From: Mucilaginibacter sp.
GTDB lineage: Bacteria; Bacteroidota; Bacteroidia; Sphingobacteriales; Sphingobacteriaceae
NCBI GenBank assembly: GCA_025352225.1
Contig: JANXTT010000141.1
Coordinates: 1-55,463 of the forward strand
Length of the DNA stretch: 55,463 nt
Reading direction: 5' to 3'
The notes under the pieces were generated by a model. It saw only the letters and a list, made by a program, of their open reading frames with translations, ran no database searches and was not told the DNA's origin. Each line of letters begins with the position of its first letter. Within the stretch, counting starts at the first letter, position 1. A program made the translations under genes and the position numbers. Positions 1-9,364 of this stretch are shown here, piece by piece.

Positions 1-1
1 G

Positions 2-142
2 GCCTCATTAATCAGTTGGTTGGTTGCCTTTAATACTGTTTATTCCATATATGATAACCGGCTCTTAATTATGGTAGCCTGCATGGTTGTTTTAATAAGT
101 GCTTATCCTCATAATCCAGATGAACCCTATGAGCTGGCTTAA
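2..142 (+). CDS. C-terminal end of an unidentified membrane protein (partial)
   Basis: An open frame enters from the left edge and stops at 140-142, giving 46 residues. It is hydrophobic (LVAFNTVYSIYDNRLLIMVACMVVLISAYP) and ends in a short polar tail, PHNPDEPYELA. It overlaps the start of the flippase gene by 23 bases in the same direction, so the two are probably translationally coupled. By position, a polysaccharide polymerase (Wzy) or O-antigen-ligase-like protein is likely, but the tail alone does not identify a family. Confidence 0.5.
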   Translation, partial: ASLISWLVAFNTVYSIYDNRLLIMVACMVVLISAYPHNPDEPYELA

Positions 143-1598
143 GCATAAAAACTTTAATTTCTTACATTCAACACTTGTAAAAAATAGTGCTTGGGGAGTT
201 ATTTCCAATATTTTGCAAATTTTGTTTGTATGTGTTTTTTTTGCGATTGTTGCCCGCAAGTATTCTGCAAACGATTTTGCACAGTTTTTAATATCTACCA
301 CGGTTTATCAAGTAATAGCGGCTTTTTCGTCCATGGGGCTTGGGCAATGGTTTATACGGCAATACCTGTTGGAAGCGGATAAAATTGCGTTAACCAGTAA
401 ATTTTTAAAAACACAAATTGGCTTAGGGCTGCTGTTTTACCTGGTAAATATAGTTTTAGCGTATATTTTATATCCCGATGGGCAAATAAGGATACTTTGC
501 CTTATACTGGGTACCAATATTATATTCGATAATTTTATTAATGCTATCAGGAGTTTAAATATTGCAGAATACCGGCAAAATAAAACTGCTCCTATATTAG
601 TTATTGATGGATTTTTAAAACTAATAGTAGGGTGTTTATTATTTATCAACCCGTTCTCTTCCGTAATTTTAGCTATATTAATGATTGTAGCCAGAATTTT
701 AACACTTGGGCTTTTTATCAAACTAGGTTCAGCCAATAGCATCACTTTAAAATTATTGTGGAACGCAAAAATATCATTAGCAGATCTGAAAGTTTTGATT
801 TTAAAAAACTGGCAGTTTATGGTTATTGGCAGTATATCAATAATTTATTGGAGGTTAGGTAACCTTATCATATCAAAAGTGCTTAACCTCAGAAACGTTG
901 CTGAATATGAAATTGCATTCCGGGTTTTTTCTTTATTATTAATTGTTCCGGTAATTGCTTCATCAACTATCTATCCCCGATTTATTAAGTTTTTTAACGA
1001 AAATAAAATTATTGATTTAACCTATTTTTATAAAGATGTATTTCTCATAGGTTCAGTTTTTTCAATTCTTTCCTATGCGTTTTTATACTCTTTTTCCGGT
1101 CTGGTTATTCCATTAGCATTTGGAAAGGGGTATCCGGGGGCCATTTTATGCTTACAACAAATGGCCCTGTCGGTATTGTTTATACCAACCGTATTATTGC
1201 AGGCTAATTTGATTGTTGCCATCGGTTTAGAAAAACGGGATATGTGGTTCAATATTATTAGTTTGCTGGTTAATGTATTTGCTTGCCTTATCGGGTTGTC
1301 GTTATTCAAATCGCTAACCGTTGTAAATTATAGCATTCTGTTTTCGTTTGCCATTTTTCATATTTTGCAGGACGCACTTCTAATCAGGAAAAAATTATCT
1401 GTTCTCAAAGATTGCCTCTTGTTTTATATCACGCTTGTCTTTATCGTATTGTTGTACCAATATCTTAATGGCAGGATAAATTCTTATTTATTATTTAGCT
1501 CATTCTCGGTCAGCATTGTTGGTATAGCGTTAGGAGTTAAATATTTACAAAAAGGTAGAGTTGACTTAATTGGTAAAATGCCTGAATTTATAATTTAA
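120..1598 (+). CDS. Wzx-type polysaccharide flippase
   Basis: A 492-residue, almost wholly hydrophobic protein with about 12-14 predicted membrane helices, typical in length and pattern of the MATE/MOP-superfamily Wzx flippases that turn lipid-linked oligosaccharide units across the inner membrane. I chose the ATG at 120 (MNPMSWLKHK), which overlaps the upstream partial gene; a second in-frame ATG lies at 129. The N-terminal region (NSAWGVISNILQILFV, then ARKYSANDFAQFLISTT) is characteristic of the family. It stands first among glycosyltransferase and acetyltransferase genes on the same strand, with 4 bases to the next gene. Substrate is unknown. Confidence 0.85.
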   Translation: MNPMSWLKHKNFNFLHSTLVKNSAWGVISNILQILFVCVFFAIVARKYSANDFAQFLISTTVYQVIAAFSSMGLGQWFIRQYLLEADKIALTSKFLKTQIGLGLLFYLVNIVLAYILYPDGQIRILCLILGTNIIFDNFINAIRSLNIAEYRQNKTAPILVIDGFLKLIVGCLLFINPFSSVILAILMIVARILTLGLFIKLGSANSITLKLLWNAKISLADLKVLILKNWQFMVIGSISIIYWRLGNLIISKVLNLRNVAEYEIAFRVFSLLLIVPVIASSTIYPRFIKFFNENKIIDLTYFYKDVFLIGSVFSILSYAFLYSFSGLVIPLAFGKGYPGAILCLQQMALSVLFIPTVLLQANLIVAIGLEKRDMWFNIISLLVNVFACLIGLSLFKSLTVVNYSILFSFAIFHILQDALLIRKKLSVLKDCLLFYITLVFIVLLYQYLNGRINSYLLFSSFSVSIVGIALGVKYLQKGRVDLIGKMPEFII

Positions 1599-1602
1599 TA
1601 AT

Positions 1603-2586
1603 ATGGCAACAGTATCTATAATCGTTCCGGTTTATAATAAAGAAAGCTATATTGATGCCTGCATTCAATCTATACTTAATCAATCGTTTACTGATTTTGA
1701 ACTCATATTAGTTAACGATGGTTCTACAGATAGTAGCGGGGTTAAATGCAGGCATTATCAAGACCGTGATGAACGGGTTAAGGTAATTGAGCAGGAAAAT
1801 GCGGGGGTATCTGCCGCCAGAAACAAGGGTCTGAGTTGTGCAACAGGTTTTTATGTTGGCTTTATTGATAGTGATGATACTATTGAACCTGATATGTACG
1901 AACTGCTTTTTAAGAATGCCATAAAATTTGATGCCGATATTGCCGTCTGTCGCATGCGTGTTGTTTTTCCCGACAAAACTAATACACCTGCCGAAACCCG
2001 GGAGGTTTGTGTTTTAGATCACCATCAAGCGTTGTCATCCTGCCTTAAGGGTGATCTGGATAGGAGTGCTAATAATAAAATTTATAAAACAGAACTCGTC
2101 CGCCAAATTAGATTTGAAGGGCATATTTACGAAGATATTCTTTATACATGCAAAGCCTTTTTAGCAGCAAAGAAAACCGTAGTTGAAGATGCGGTGAAAT
2201 ACAATTACATAGTAAGGGGCAATTCTGTTAGCATGAGCAAATTTAATGTCAGATATCTGGAAACCATAATGGTATCAGCTAAGATGGTGGAACTTGTTTC
2301 TGAAAATGACATTAGCTGTATACCCGATGCGCAGGCGTTTGATGTTGTAGCAAATTTATCGTTATTAAACTTAATATTACTTGCAGGTAAGGATAAATAC
2401 CAGACTGAGTATAATCAAGTTGTAAAAAAGCTGCGGAGCTACGCTAATTTTATTGACAACTCAGCCATCGTAAAAAGGAAACATAAATATGCGTTTAAGT
2501 TGTTTTCTATATCACCATTACTTTATAGGTGGGGGATGTATACTTATTGCAGGCTAACTAATGCCGAGGCCATAAAGCGCGCTTAA
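1603..2586 (+). CDS. GT2 family glycosyltransferase
   Basis: A 327-residue GT-A fold enzyme expected to transfer a sugar from a nucleotide donor to the growing lipid-linked repeat unit on the cytoplasmic face. The opening VSIIVPVYNKESYIDACIQS, the NDGS motif (residues 38-41), SAARNKG (70-76) and the metal-binding DSDD (89-92) are all in place. The C-terminal third has no obvious membrane helix. It starts 4 bases after the flippase gene, so it belongs to the same operon. Donor and acceptor cannot be read from the sequence. Confidence 0.9.
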   Translation: MATVSIIVPVYNKESYIDACIQSILNQSFTDFELILVNDGSTDSSGVKCRHYQDRDERVKVIEQENAGVSAARNKGLSCATGFYVGFIDSDDTIEPDMYELLFKNAIKFDADIAVCRMRVVFPDKTNTPAETREVCVLDHHQALSSCLKGDLDRSANNKIYKTELVRQIRFEGHIYEDILYTCKAFLAAKKTVVEDAVKYNYIVRGNSVSMSKFNVRYLETIMVSAKMVELVSENDISCIPDAQAFDVVANLSLLNLILLAGKDKYQTEYNQVVKKLRSYANFIDNSAIVKRKHKYAFKLFSISPLLYRWGMYTYCRLTNAEAIKRA

Positions 2587-2714
2587 ATCTTAAAATGCTT
2601 AGCTGGAAGTCTGTTAATACACCCGTCTCCTATTATTTAAAAAAACATAATTAATTAATATGGGTTCTGTATTGAAAATGAAGATCTATACGGAGAGAAC
2701 GATGATCCATCAAA

Positions 2715-3821
2715 ATGAGTAAGGTTAGAATATTATTTAGTATACCAACTAAGCACCATGTAGAGATTGCCGTGGACGAAATGGAGGGCTTGCAGGAATT
2801 AGGCTATTACTGCGGTCAGTTTACGTATGCAGCAAAAGACGGGGTCGAATCAAAAACTGGGCGTATTTGGGTAATCTTTCAAAATGCATTTAATCTTATT
2901 AAAACCGCATACCGCTTTAGGCCAGATATCATTTATTTTAACTCAAGACTGGAAGTGTTAGCAGGTATCCGCGACTTTATAACCATAGCTCTTTTTAAAA
3001 TATTGTATCCTAAAAAAGTGCTTTTTTTTATGAAATCTCATGGATCCGATCTGGATGTTGTAAAAAGTAAATCATTTTTAATCAAAAACATAGTACTTCC
3101 ATTTCTTAAAAAAAATATTTCCGCATGGCTGTTTTTGTCGACCGAAGAAAGAGACCAAATTATTCAAACCGGCTACTTTGCAGACGAGAGCATATTTGTT
3201 ACCCAAAATATAGTCAGAACCGAGCAATTTAAAAAAGATGCAGATTTTAAAAATAGGTTAAATATCCCTCACGATCATAAGATATTACTCTTCGTCGGTC
3301 GTATTATAAAAGAAAAGGGAATTTACCAGGTTATAGAAGCTTTTAACCGGATTAAGGATAGCTATAAAGCCACCCTCATTATAGTTGGGGATGGTAGCGA
3401 GTTAGGAAACATAAAACAAACGGTCGCTGCAATGAGACTAACCAACCAAGTTATCCTTACAGGATTTATTCCAGAGCATGCGGTTATATCTTTTTATGCT
3501 AACAGTGATATATTGGTGTTTCCAACATTTTTTCCCGAGGGTTTTCCAATGGCATTGTTCAACTCTCTGGCTGCTGGTTTGGCTATTGTTACAACTCCGA
3601 TCAGGGCTGCTACAGATTTTTTATCAGAACCCGAAAATTGCTTGTGGGTTAAATCTGAAAATAGTGAGAGTGTATACGTTTCGTTATGTAAATTGTTTGA
3701 AAATGAAACAATAATAATTAAAATGAAACTAAATAATACACAAAAGGCAAAGATGTTTAGTAAGGAGAAAATTTCAGTCAATATGTCTAAAATAATAGAC
3801 AGCAAAACGGTACTGATATGA
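2715..3821 (+). CDS. GT4 family glycosyltransferase
   Basis: A 368-residue GT-B glycosyltransferase. The N-terminal half carries the acceptor domain; the C-terminal Rossmann half has LLFVGRIIKEKGI, then IIVGDGSEL and FPTFFPEGFPMALFNSLAAG. In most GT4 enzymes this last stretch holds an E-x7-E motif; here the first Glu is present but the second position is Asn (LFNS), so donor binding may differ from the norm. The stop overlaps the next start (ATGA at 3818-3821), indicating translational coupling with the acetyltransferase that follows. It probably adds one sugar of the same repeat unit. Confidence 0.88.
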   Translation: MSKVRILFSIPTKHHVEIAVDEMEGLQELGYYCGQFTYAAKDGVESKTGRIWVIFQNAFNLIKTAYRFRPDIIYFNSRLEVLAGIRDFITIALFKILYPKKVLFFMKSHGSDLDVVKSKSFLIKNIVLPFLKKNISAWLFLSTEERDQIIQTGYFADESIFVTQNIVRTEQFKKDADFKNRLNIPHDHKILLFVGRIIKEKGIYQVIEAFNRIKDSYKATLIIVGDGSELGNIKQTVAAMRLTNQVILTGFIPEHAVISFYANSDILVFPTFFPEGFPMALFNSLAAGLAIVTTPIRAATDFLSEPENCLWVKSENSESVYVSLCKLFENETIIIKMKLNNTQKAKMFSKEKISVNMSKIIDSKTVLI

Positions 3822-4369
3822 GTATAATCAAGTTAATCAAGAAAACAAGAAATTATTTTTTAAGAAAAATAGTTTATAGAAGGTACCAAATAGGGGCCGG
3901 TTTTTCTAGTGGGATTAGGGTACGGATATGGGCAAAGCAAAAGGTAATTATTGGTAAGAGCTTTTACATAGGCCGCGATTCTTTTATTGAAAGCGATGTA
4001 ATCATCGGTGATAACGTTATATGGGCCAATAGGGTGGCTTTGGTGGGAAAATACGATCATAATTACCAACAAATTGGCGTTCCTGTTCGCCTGTCGTCGC
4101 AAATAAGAGATCAAAATTATGCCTGGAAAGGGTTAAATAATTTAACAATAATTGAAGACGATGTATGGGTGGGCTACGGTACAACCATTCTGAGCGGTGT
4201 AAAAATAGGTACTGGCAGCATAATTGCAACTTGCTCATTAGTTACAAAAGATGTAGAGCCTTATTCAATTTATGGAGGTGTACCGGCCAGAAAAATAAAG
4301 GACCGTTTCAATACTAAAGAAGAATTAAACAAACACATCTTGTTGTACAGACAAAATTACAAAACTTAA
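3818..4369 (+). CDS. Hexapeptide-repeat (left-handed beta-helix) acyltransferase
   Basis: A 183-residue protein with the LbH repeat pattern of WcaF/Maa-type O-acetyltransferases (IGRDSFIESDVIIGDNVIW in the middle; VWVGYGTTILSGVKIGTGSI near residue 115-135) and the usual family ending GGVPARKIKDR. Such enzymes move an acetyl group from acetyl-CoA to a sugar hydroxyl. The start codon overlaps the stop of the upstream GT4 gene, so it likely decorates the same glycan. The exact acceptor is not deducible. The N-terminal 30 residues are very basic (KLIKKTRNYFLRKIVYRRY). Confidence 0.85.
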   Translation: MSIIKLIKKTRNYFLRKIVYRRYQIGAGFSSGIRVRIWAKQKVIIGKSFYIGRDSFIESDVIIGDNVIWANRVALVGKYDHNYQQIGVPVRLSSQIRDQNYAWKGLNNLTIIEDDVWVGYGTTILSGVKIGTGSIIATCSLVTKDVEPYSIYGGVPARKIKDRFNTKEELNKHILLYRQNYKT

Positions 4370-4421
4370 ACATCTATAAATTATACCGGTGTTTAAGCTA
4401 TATACCTAGTTAAACACTGTT

Positions 4422-5186
4422 ATGCAACACGATTTAAACAACTTTATAGATTTCTCCATTTTTTCAGCCGGCTTAAGCGCTTTACCCTCCCGTAAACAAC
4501 TGCTGGTAAATACCATCAATCAATATTCATACTGTATAGCGCAGGAAGACGATGCTTTTAAAAAATCATTGCAAGATTCGGATGTTTTACTTCCAGATGG
4601 GATTGGCGTGGTTGCAGCAGTGCGCTTGTTAACTGGTCAAATAATTAAGAAGGTAGCAGGTGCTGATATACATCAATACATGTTAGAGAAATTGAACAAA
4701 ACTGGTGGAAAATGTTTTTATCTGGGTGCCACAAACGCCACACTGAAATTGATAAAAGATAAAATGTCTTTAGAATACCCTAATGTTAGCGTGGGCACTT
4801 ATTCACCTCCATTTAAAAACGAGTTTGATGCTGATGACAATAAACAAATGATTGACGCGGTAAACGCGTTTCAACCTGATGTGTTATTTGTAGGTATGAC
4901 TGCACCTAAACAAGAAAAATGGGTTAACAAACATAAAAGTAAAATTAACACACAAGTTATTTGTACGATAGGTGCCGTGTTCGATTTTTATGCAGGAACT
5001 ATAGAGAGACCTAGTAGCGCATGGAGGGATCTTGGTTTGGAATGGTTTGTACGCCTGGTGAAAGAGCCTGTGCGTATGTCCAGAAGGTATCTTTATTTTG
5101 GGCCCGTGTTTGTTTTTTCGGTATTAAAAGAAAAAGCAAAAATGGTTTTATTCCATAAATCTCATGATGGTGCCTTTACAGTTTAG
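4422..5186 (+). CDS. WecG/TagA/CpsF family glycosyltransferase (GT26)
   Basis: A 254-residue protein with the family features LLPDGIGVVAAVRLL (about residue 50-64), VLFVGMTAPKQEKW (about 155-168) and IGAVFDFYAGTIERP (about 183-197). Members transfer N-acetylmannosamine or its uronic acid to undecaprenyl-diphosphate-linked GlcNAc. The C-terminal segment (LEWFVRLVKEPVRMSRRYL) is the membrane-associating appendage of the family. It lies 52 bases after the acetyltransferase on the same strand, within the polysaccharide locus, where it probably makes an early step in repeat-unit assembly. Confidence 0.9.
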   Translation: MQHDLNNFIDFSIFSAGLSALPSRKQLLVNTINQYSYCIAQEDDAFKKSLQDSDVLLPDGIGVVAAVRLLTGQIIKKVAGADIHQYMLEKLNKTGGKCFYLGATNATLKLIKDKMSLEYPNVSVGTYSPPFKNEFDADDNKQMIDAVNAFQPDVLFVGMTAPKQEKWVNKHKSKINTQVICTIGAVFDFYAGTIERPSSAWRDLGLEWFVRLVKEPVRMSRRYLYFGPVFVFSVLKEKAKMVLFHKSHDGAFTV

Positions 5187-5266
5187 TTTAACCCAATTAA
5201 ATATATTTACAGTAGTTTGATATGGAATAATTACGTTAAGTTTACCACTGTACGTGTGTTCTGAAT

Positions 5267-5866
5267 ATGATTTTGCAAAAAAAATTATTTACAGTTAAAG
5301 TTTTATTCGAATTTATTCGATGCTCCCCGCATTTGGGCTTGTTTTTTTTTCATAGAAATAGGGCACTAATTAAAGCCGATGTTATAAGATGGATGGATGT
5401 ATTTGGGCTGATTTATAATCCAACAATAGGATTTCTATTTTTACTGAGTTTCTTTCCAGAATTTCGCAATTTATTTTACGTACGTATAGGGTTGTGGAAA
5501 CACTTGCTTAATATTGTATGCCCGCAAATGCCCACTTTATATATTTATACAAAAAATATTGGTGGTGGCTTATTTATTCAGCACGGTTTCGCCACTGTTA
5601 TTGCGGCAAAATCAATTGGTGACAATTGCTGGATAAATCAACAGGTTACAATAGGCTTTTCTAACAAAGACGATGCTCCGTATTTAGGCGATAATGTAAC
5701 CGTTAACGCGGGTGCCAAAGTAATTGGAAATATAACTGTTGGCAGTAACTCTAAAATTGGTGCTAATGCGGTTGTGGTCAAAAATGTCCCTGATAATTGT
5801 ACGGTAGTTGGTATTCCGGCATACATAGTTAAAAGAGACGGTTTAAAAGTTAAGGAAAGTTTGTAA
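5267..5866 (+). CDS. Serine-acetyltransferase-like hexapeptide enzyme
   Basis: A 199-residue protein. Residues from about 85 onward match the CysE-like left-handed beta-helix: GGGLFIQHGFATVIAAKSIGDNCWINQQVTIG, then NAGAKVIGNITVGSNSKIGANAVV and the ending VVGIPAYIVKR. The catalytic-type His of the LFIQHG segment is present. The N-terminal part is a hydrophobic, aromatic-rich helical region unlike classical CysE. Enzymes of this form beside glycosyltransferases acetylate sugars or amino acids of surface glycans rather than feed cysteine synthesis. It is the last plus-strand gene of the locus, converging on the beta-helix protein gene 12 bases away. Confidence 0.8.
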   Translation: MILQKKLFTVKVLFEFIRCSPHLGLFFFHRNRALIKADVIRWMDVFGLIYNPTIGFLFLLSFFPEFRNLFYVRIGLWKHLLNIVCPQMPTLYIYTKNIGGGLFIQHGFATVIAAKSIGDNCWINQQVTIGFSNKDDAPYLGDNVTVNAGAKVIGNITVGSNSKIGANAVVVKNVPDNCTVVGIPAYIVKRDGLKVKESL

Positions 5867-5878
5867 TAATTACATAGC

Positions 5879-8800
5879 TTATTTAACCAGCATTACCTTT
5901 TGATACAATACCTTGTTGTTGGTTATTAATTTAACAACGTATAGGCCTTGTTTCATTCCCTGACTATCGGCATCTACCACAAATTTTTGAAGTTCGCCCG
6001 CTTTTACAGAGCCCGAATATATCTGATGAGCAAAATTACCCTGCAAATTATAAAGCATTAACGATCCATTGCCAGATACTGGTGTGGTAAATTCAACTGT
6101 TAAGTTATTGGTAAATGGGTTTGGGTAAGCTTTCATACTGGGCGATTGCGTTTTGGCCAGATCTGCGACTCCCGTTACAGGCGTATTCGCTATTTGTATC
6201 ATTGCTACTGTTGCCTCAAATTTTTCATTCCCTGGTTGTGTAGCCTGGATAATTGTATTTCCATAAGCATTAAACTTAACAGTATTTCCGCTTATGGAAG
6301 CCGGCCCCGATATTACTTTTAACGTAACAGGTAATCCTGAGCTTGCCACAGGTGCGATTGTTATAGGTGTATTTCCATAAGTTTTGTTTTCTATGCTCGC
6401 AAATAAAATGGTTTGGGTAAGCTTAGCAACGGCAGGTTCGGTAGAAATTAAAATAATGGACGAATAGGGATCAATATTTACCTTATCAGTATAAGTATTG
6501 TTATGAACATCGGTATAAGGCTTGTTTAATGTTATTGTTTTTACATAGTTGCTGGCATTGTATTCAAAACGCAGATAATCATCGGGATTGGTAGTAGCCA
6601 CTTCGGCCTCGTAGAGCTGAACGTTATCGAAATAAATGTCGCCGGAAGGTTGATCTATATCAAATATAATACTTGCATCGTTATCATCCGCCGTGCTTGA
6701 AAACAGCACCTCATTTTCCGTTCTGGTACTATTCATCCTGCAGTTTTTTTGGCCGCTTAAAAAACTGTATGGAGCGCCTGTTTTTCTTAGATATGTCTGT
6801 AATGATTTGCCATCTGTATTCCCTAATAAGCTAAATTTCAACACGTAATTTTTATTGGCAGTAATTTTACCAACTTTGAGGTTAACGATTACATGGTTGC
6901 CTGCCGATGCATTAAAAGATAATTTTAAAGCACCGCCGTCTAAAACGCCGGTACTATATGAGCCTGAACAATCGTTAATTGGCGAGTACCAATACAAGTC
7001 GTTGATGTTGTAATCAAAGTTGCCGTTACCAAACATATTTGAACCAAGTAGGCTGGTTACCTTATAGGCCGGGAAGGTATGTGGGGTTTGAGCCGAAAGC
7101 TGATCTTTTGCGTAGCTTGATTTCCAGGTAGATAGATCGTAGCTCTGATTAATGTTTGCTCCATTCCTCACTATAGAGGTCATAATGTCGCTCATTTCGT
7201 CAATTGGGCGGCAATAGAAATTGCTATCTAACTGGCCGAACGCGGTAATATCATCCTGCTGCGACGAGAATTTGGCTGTTAACTCCGTGCCTGTTTTTGA
7301 AAAGAAAACATTATTTTTAATTTTGTCATTACGAATAAAGCTACTGGTAGGTATATAATGGTCTTGCTCCATTCTTAATTGAACACCGTTATTAAATACC
7401 GTATTGTTTGTAACATTAATGTACTGCGCATCGTGAATTTTGATTCCATTATTAGCACATAGGGATACCGTATTGTCAGATATTGTTACGCTTTCAGTAT
7501 TGTCATCCATATAAATGCCTTCGGCCTGTAAATCTTTTGGGTATTTTGTACCTGTGCCATTGCCTATTCCATGCAGCACAATATTTCCGGTCACCTTCTT
7601 GTTAATCGTTTTAGACCAGTCCCCAATATAAATTCCGGCACCATCATCTTTCGTTAGGCAGAAATAATTGATGAAATTGTTTTTTGCAATAGATGAGTTG
7701 CCACCCAGATAGATGCCGTTATGGCCGATGCTATCAATGTTGTTCTTTTCAATCCGGGTATTGTCGCCAAAAGCGGTAATGCCCATGTAGCTATTTGTAC
7801 CACTATTACCTAAACCGGGTATAAGGCCGATATTTTTAATCTGGTTATTTATGATTGTTGCCTCGGTGCAACCTAAATCTAAAGTTATGCCACCACTTAA
7901 GGAATGATTAATACTAGAATTTTCAATAGTGAGGTAGGGAGAGTAAGAAGCCAAAACAGCTTCACTGCCTGTGAGGTCAATGGTGCAATTTTTTAGATTA
8001 ATAAATTTTGAATTAACCAGATGGAAAGCATTAACACTAGCGCCAATAAACGCAAGGTTCTCAAAGTTGATAAAGTTATGTTGCCGAATATCAACAAGTG
8101 TGTTTACAACGCTGGTTCTTACATTATAAGCATCTGGTTTTTGACTACCAAAAAAAACCATCATGGTTTTATGTTGTGAATCAAAATACCATTCGCCCAA
8201 TTGGTCAAGTGTTTTTATACTGTTCTGAATAAAGTACCCATAACCATTTGTAGGAATAGCCCCGTTACCGCCGGCATAAGTAATGGTACCGCCTGCGTGG
8301 TCTGTAATTGTATTTCTATCAATAGTCCACCGGTTTTTTCTTATAACTACTTCGCCGCCGGTCCAATCTTTTGCTGTTGTTAATTGATTGTCTGTTATAG
8401 AAGTAGTGCCATTATGTGATTCAAACGAAAGGTACCCCTTATTGGGATAGCGGCCCATTGCCTGCTGTATGCCATTTAATATTAAACCAGTTGCGGGGGA
8501 GTTACAAGGGCTTTGATAAACGCCATTGCCAACGGATGTCCAGGCCCACAATGCAACAAGGCCACTAATTACTGGTTTATTACCTTGCCCATATGCCCCG
8601 AAGCAGATAGGCGCAAATGCTGCACCAGATTTGGTAACGATGATTGCGCCTTCAAACACATCGCCACGCTTGAATAAGATTGAATCTCCGGCACCGATGT
8701 AATTGAAAAAAGAGTTTAACTTACCAATAGTTTTCCATGGTGTATTTGGATTGCGGGCTTCGGTACTGGTATACTGATCATTGCCGGTTGAGTTTGAGAA

Positions 8801-8920
8801 GTAGTAAGAAGCTGAGTATGAATATGTGGAAAATAAAATTAAAAAAGTTACCAACAAAAAATGCAATAATAAATGGCTCGGTTTTTGTAATGCGGAATTT
8901 GAGAATTTATTATGTTTCAT
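5879..8920 (-). CDS. Secreted parallel beta-helix protein with T9SS sorting domain
   Basis: A 1013-residue exported protein. Domains in order: signal peptide (about 1-37, hydrophobic LLLHFLLVTFLILFSTYSYSA); a right-handed parallel beta-helix (about 60-560) rich in short repeats with N-ladder strands (GITLDLGCTEATIINNQIKN; NGIKIHDAQYINVTNNTV), the fold of pectate lyases and alginate epimerases; a jelly-roll carbohydrate-binding-like module (about 640-770); an Ig-like segment (TYGNTPITIAPVASSGLPVT); and a type IX secretion C-terminal domain from about 926 (YPNPFTNNLTVEF through GLYVVKL). The cargo would be released or anchored at the cell surface. Position next to a polysaccharide locus suggests a lyase, epimerase or binding protein for that polymer; catalytic residues were not identified. 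It may have its own promoter in the 444-base divergent gap. Confidence 0.88.
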   Translation of the reverse strand: MKHNKFSNSALQKPSHLLLHFLLVTFLILFSTYSYSASYYFSNSTGNDQYTSTEARNPNTPWKTIGKLNSFFNYIGAGDSILFKRGDVFEGAIIVTKSGAAFAPICFGAYGQGNKPVISGLVALWAWTSVGNGVYQSPCNSPATGLILNGIQQAMGRYPNKGYLSFESHNGTTSITDNQLTTAKDWTGGEVVIRKNRWTIDRNTITDHAGGTITYAGGNGAIPTNGYGYFIQNSIKTLDQLGEWYFDSQHKTMMVFFGSQKPDAYNVRTSVVNTLVDIRQHNFINFENLAFIGASVNAFHLVNSKFINLKNCTIDLTGSEAVLASYSPYLTIENSSINHSLSGGITLDLGCTEATIINNQIKNIGLIPGLGNSGTNSYMGITAFGDNTRIEKNNIDSIGHNGIYLGGNSSIAKNNFINYFCLTKDDGAGIYIGDWSKTINKKVTGNIVLHGIGNGTGTKYPKDLQAEGIYMDDNTESVTISDNTVSLCANNGIKIHDAQYINVTNNTVFNNGVQLRMEQDHYIPTSSFIRNDKIKNNVFFSKTGTELTAKFSSQQDDITAFGQLDSNFYCRPIDEMSDIMTSIVRNGANINQSYDLSTWKSSYAKDQLSAQTPHTFPAYKVTSLLGSNMFGNGNFDYNINDLYWYSPINDCSGSYSTGVLDGGALKLSFNASAGNHVIVNLKVGKITANKNYVLKFSLLGNTDGKSLQTYLRKTGAPYSFLSGQKNCRMNSTRTENEVLFSSTADDNDASIIFDIDQPSGDIYFDNVQLYEAEVATTNPDDYLRFEYNASNYVKTITLNKPYTDVHNNTYTDKVNIDPYSSIILISTEPAVAKLTQTILFASIENKTYGNTPITIAPVASSGLPVTLKVISGPASISGNTVKFNAYGNTIIQATQPGNEKFEATVAMIQIANTPVTGVADLAKTQSPSMKAYPNPFTNNLTVEFTTPVSGNGSLMLYNLQGNFAHQIYSGSVKAGELQKFVVDADSQGMKQGLYVVKLITNNKVLYQKVMLVK

Positions 8921-9120
8921 TGGCTCTTTATAAAAATATGTCAGTCAACGTAAATATTATAACTAAAAATTAATTATTGTAAATGTAAATGCTTGATAAA
9001 AAAGCAGATACAATATTATTTAAGTGGCAAATAAGTGTTATTTGATTATTTGCGTCATCTAATCTCATACTTTTTACGTTAAGATACAAGTAAAAGTTGC
9101 AAGTTTTCTTAATTATTACG

Positions 9121-9152
9121 AAAAAAAGTGTAGAAAATTATACACTTTTTTT
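9121..9152. repeat. Perfect inverted repeat in the 444-base divergent gap 8921-9364
   Basis: The gap between the beta-helix gene (-) and marC (+) is very A+T-rich and has no ORF I trust. At its centre lies a 12-bp inverted repeat, AAAAAAAGTGTA (9121-9132) and TACACTTTTTTT (9141-9152), with an 8-base spacer; the half-site AAAAGTGTA occurs once more at 9154-9162. With T runs on both strands it could act as a bidirectional terminator, yet both neighbours diverge from it, so a regulatory operator is the alternative. Confidence 0.45.
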
Positions 9153-9364
9153 TAAAAGTGTATCAAATTCACCACAATGAAAAATTGTTTCTTAATAATT
9201 AATAATAAATTTAACTTGTTGATTAAAATTAAATTATTGGTTTATTGATTTTTCAATGTTGATAAGTCTGATTTTTATTGAGGCATTGAGCTTGACTTTA
9301 AGATTCAGTAATTTTATCTATGGGTTTCTGTAATTATTTGCTAGTTTAACTAAAATAAAAAAAC

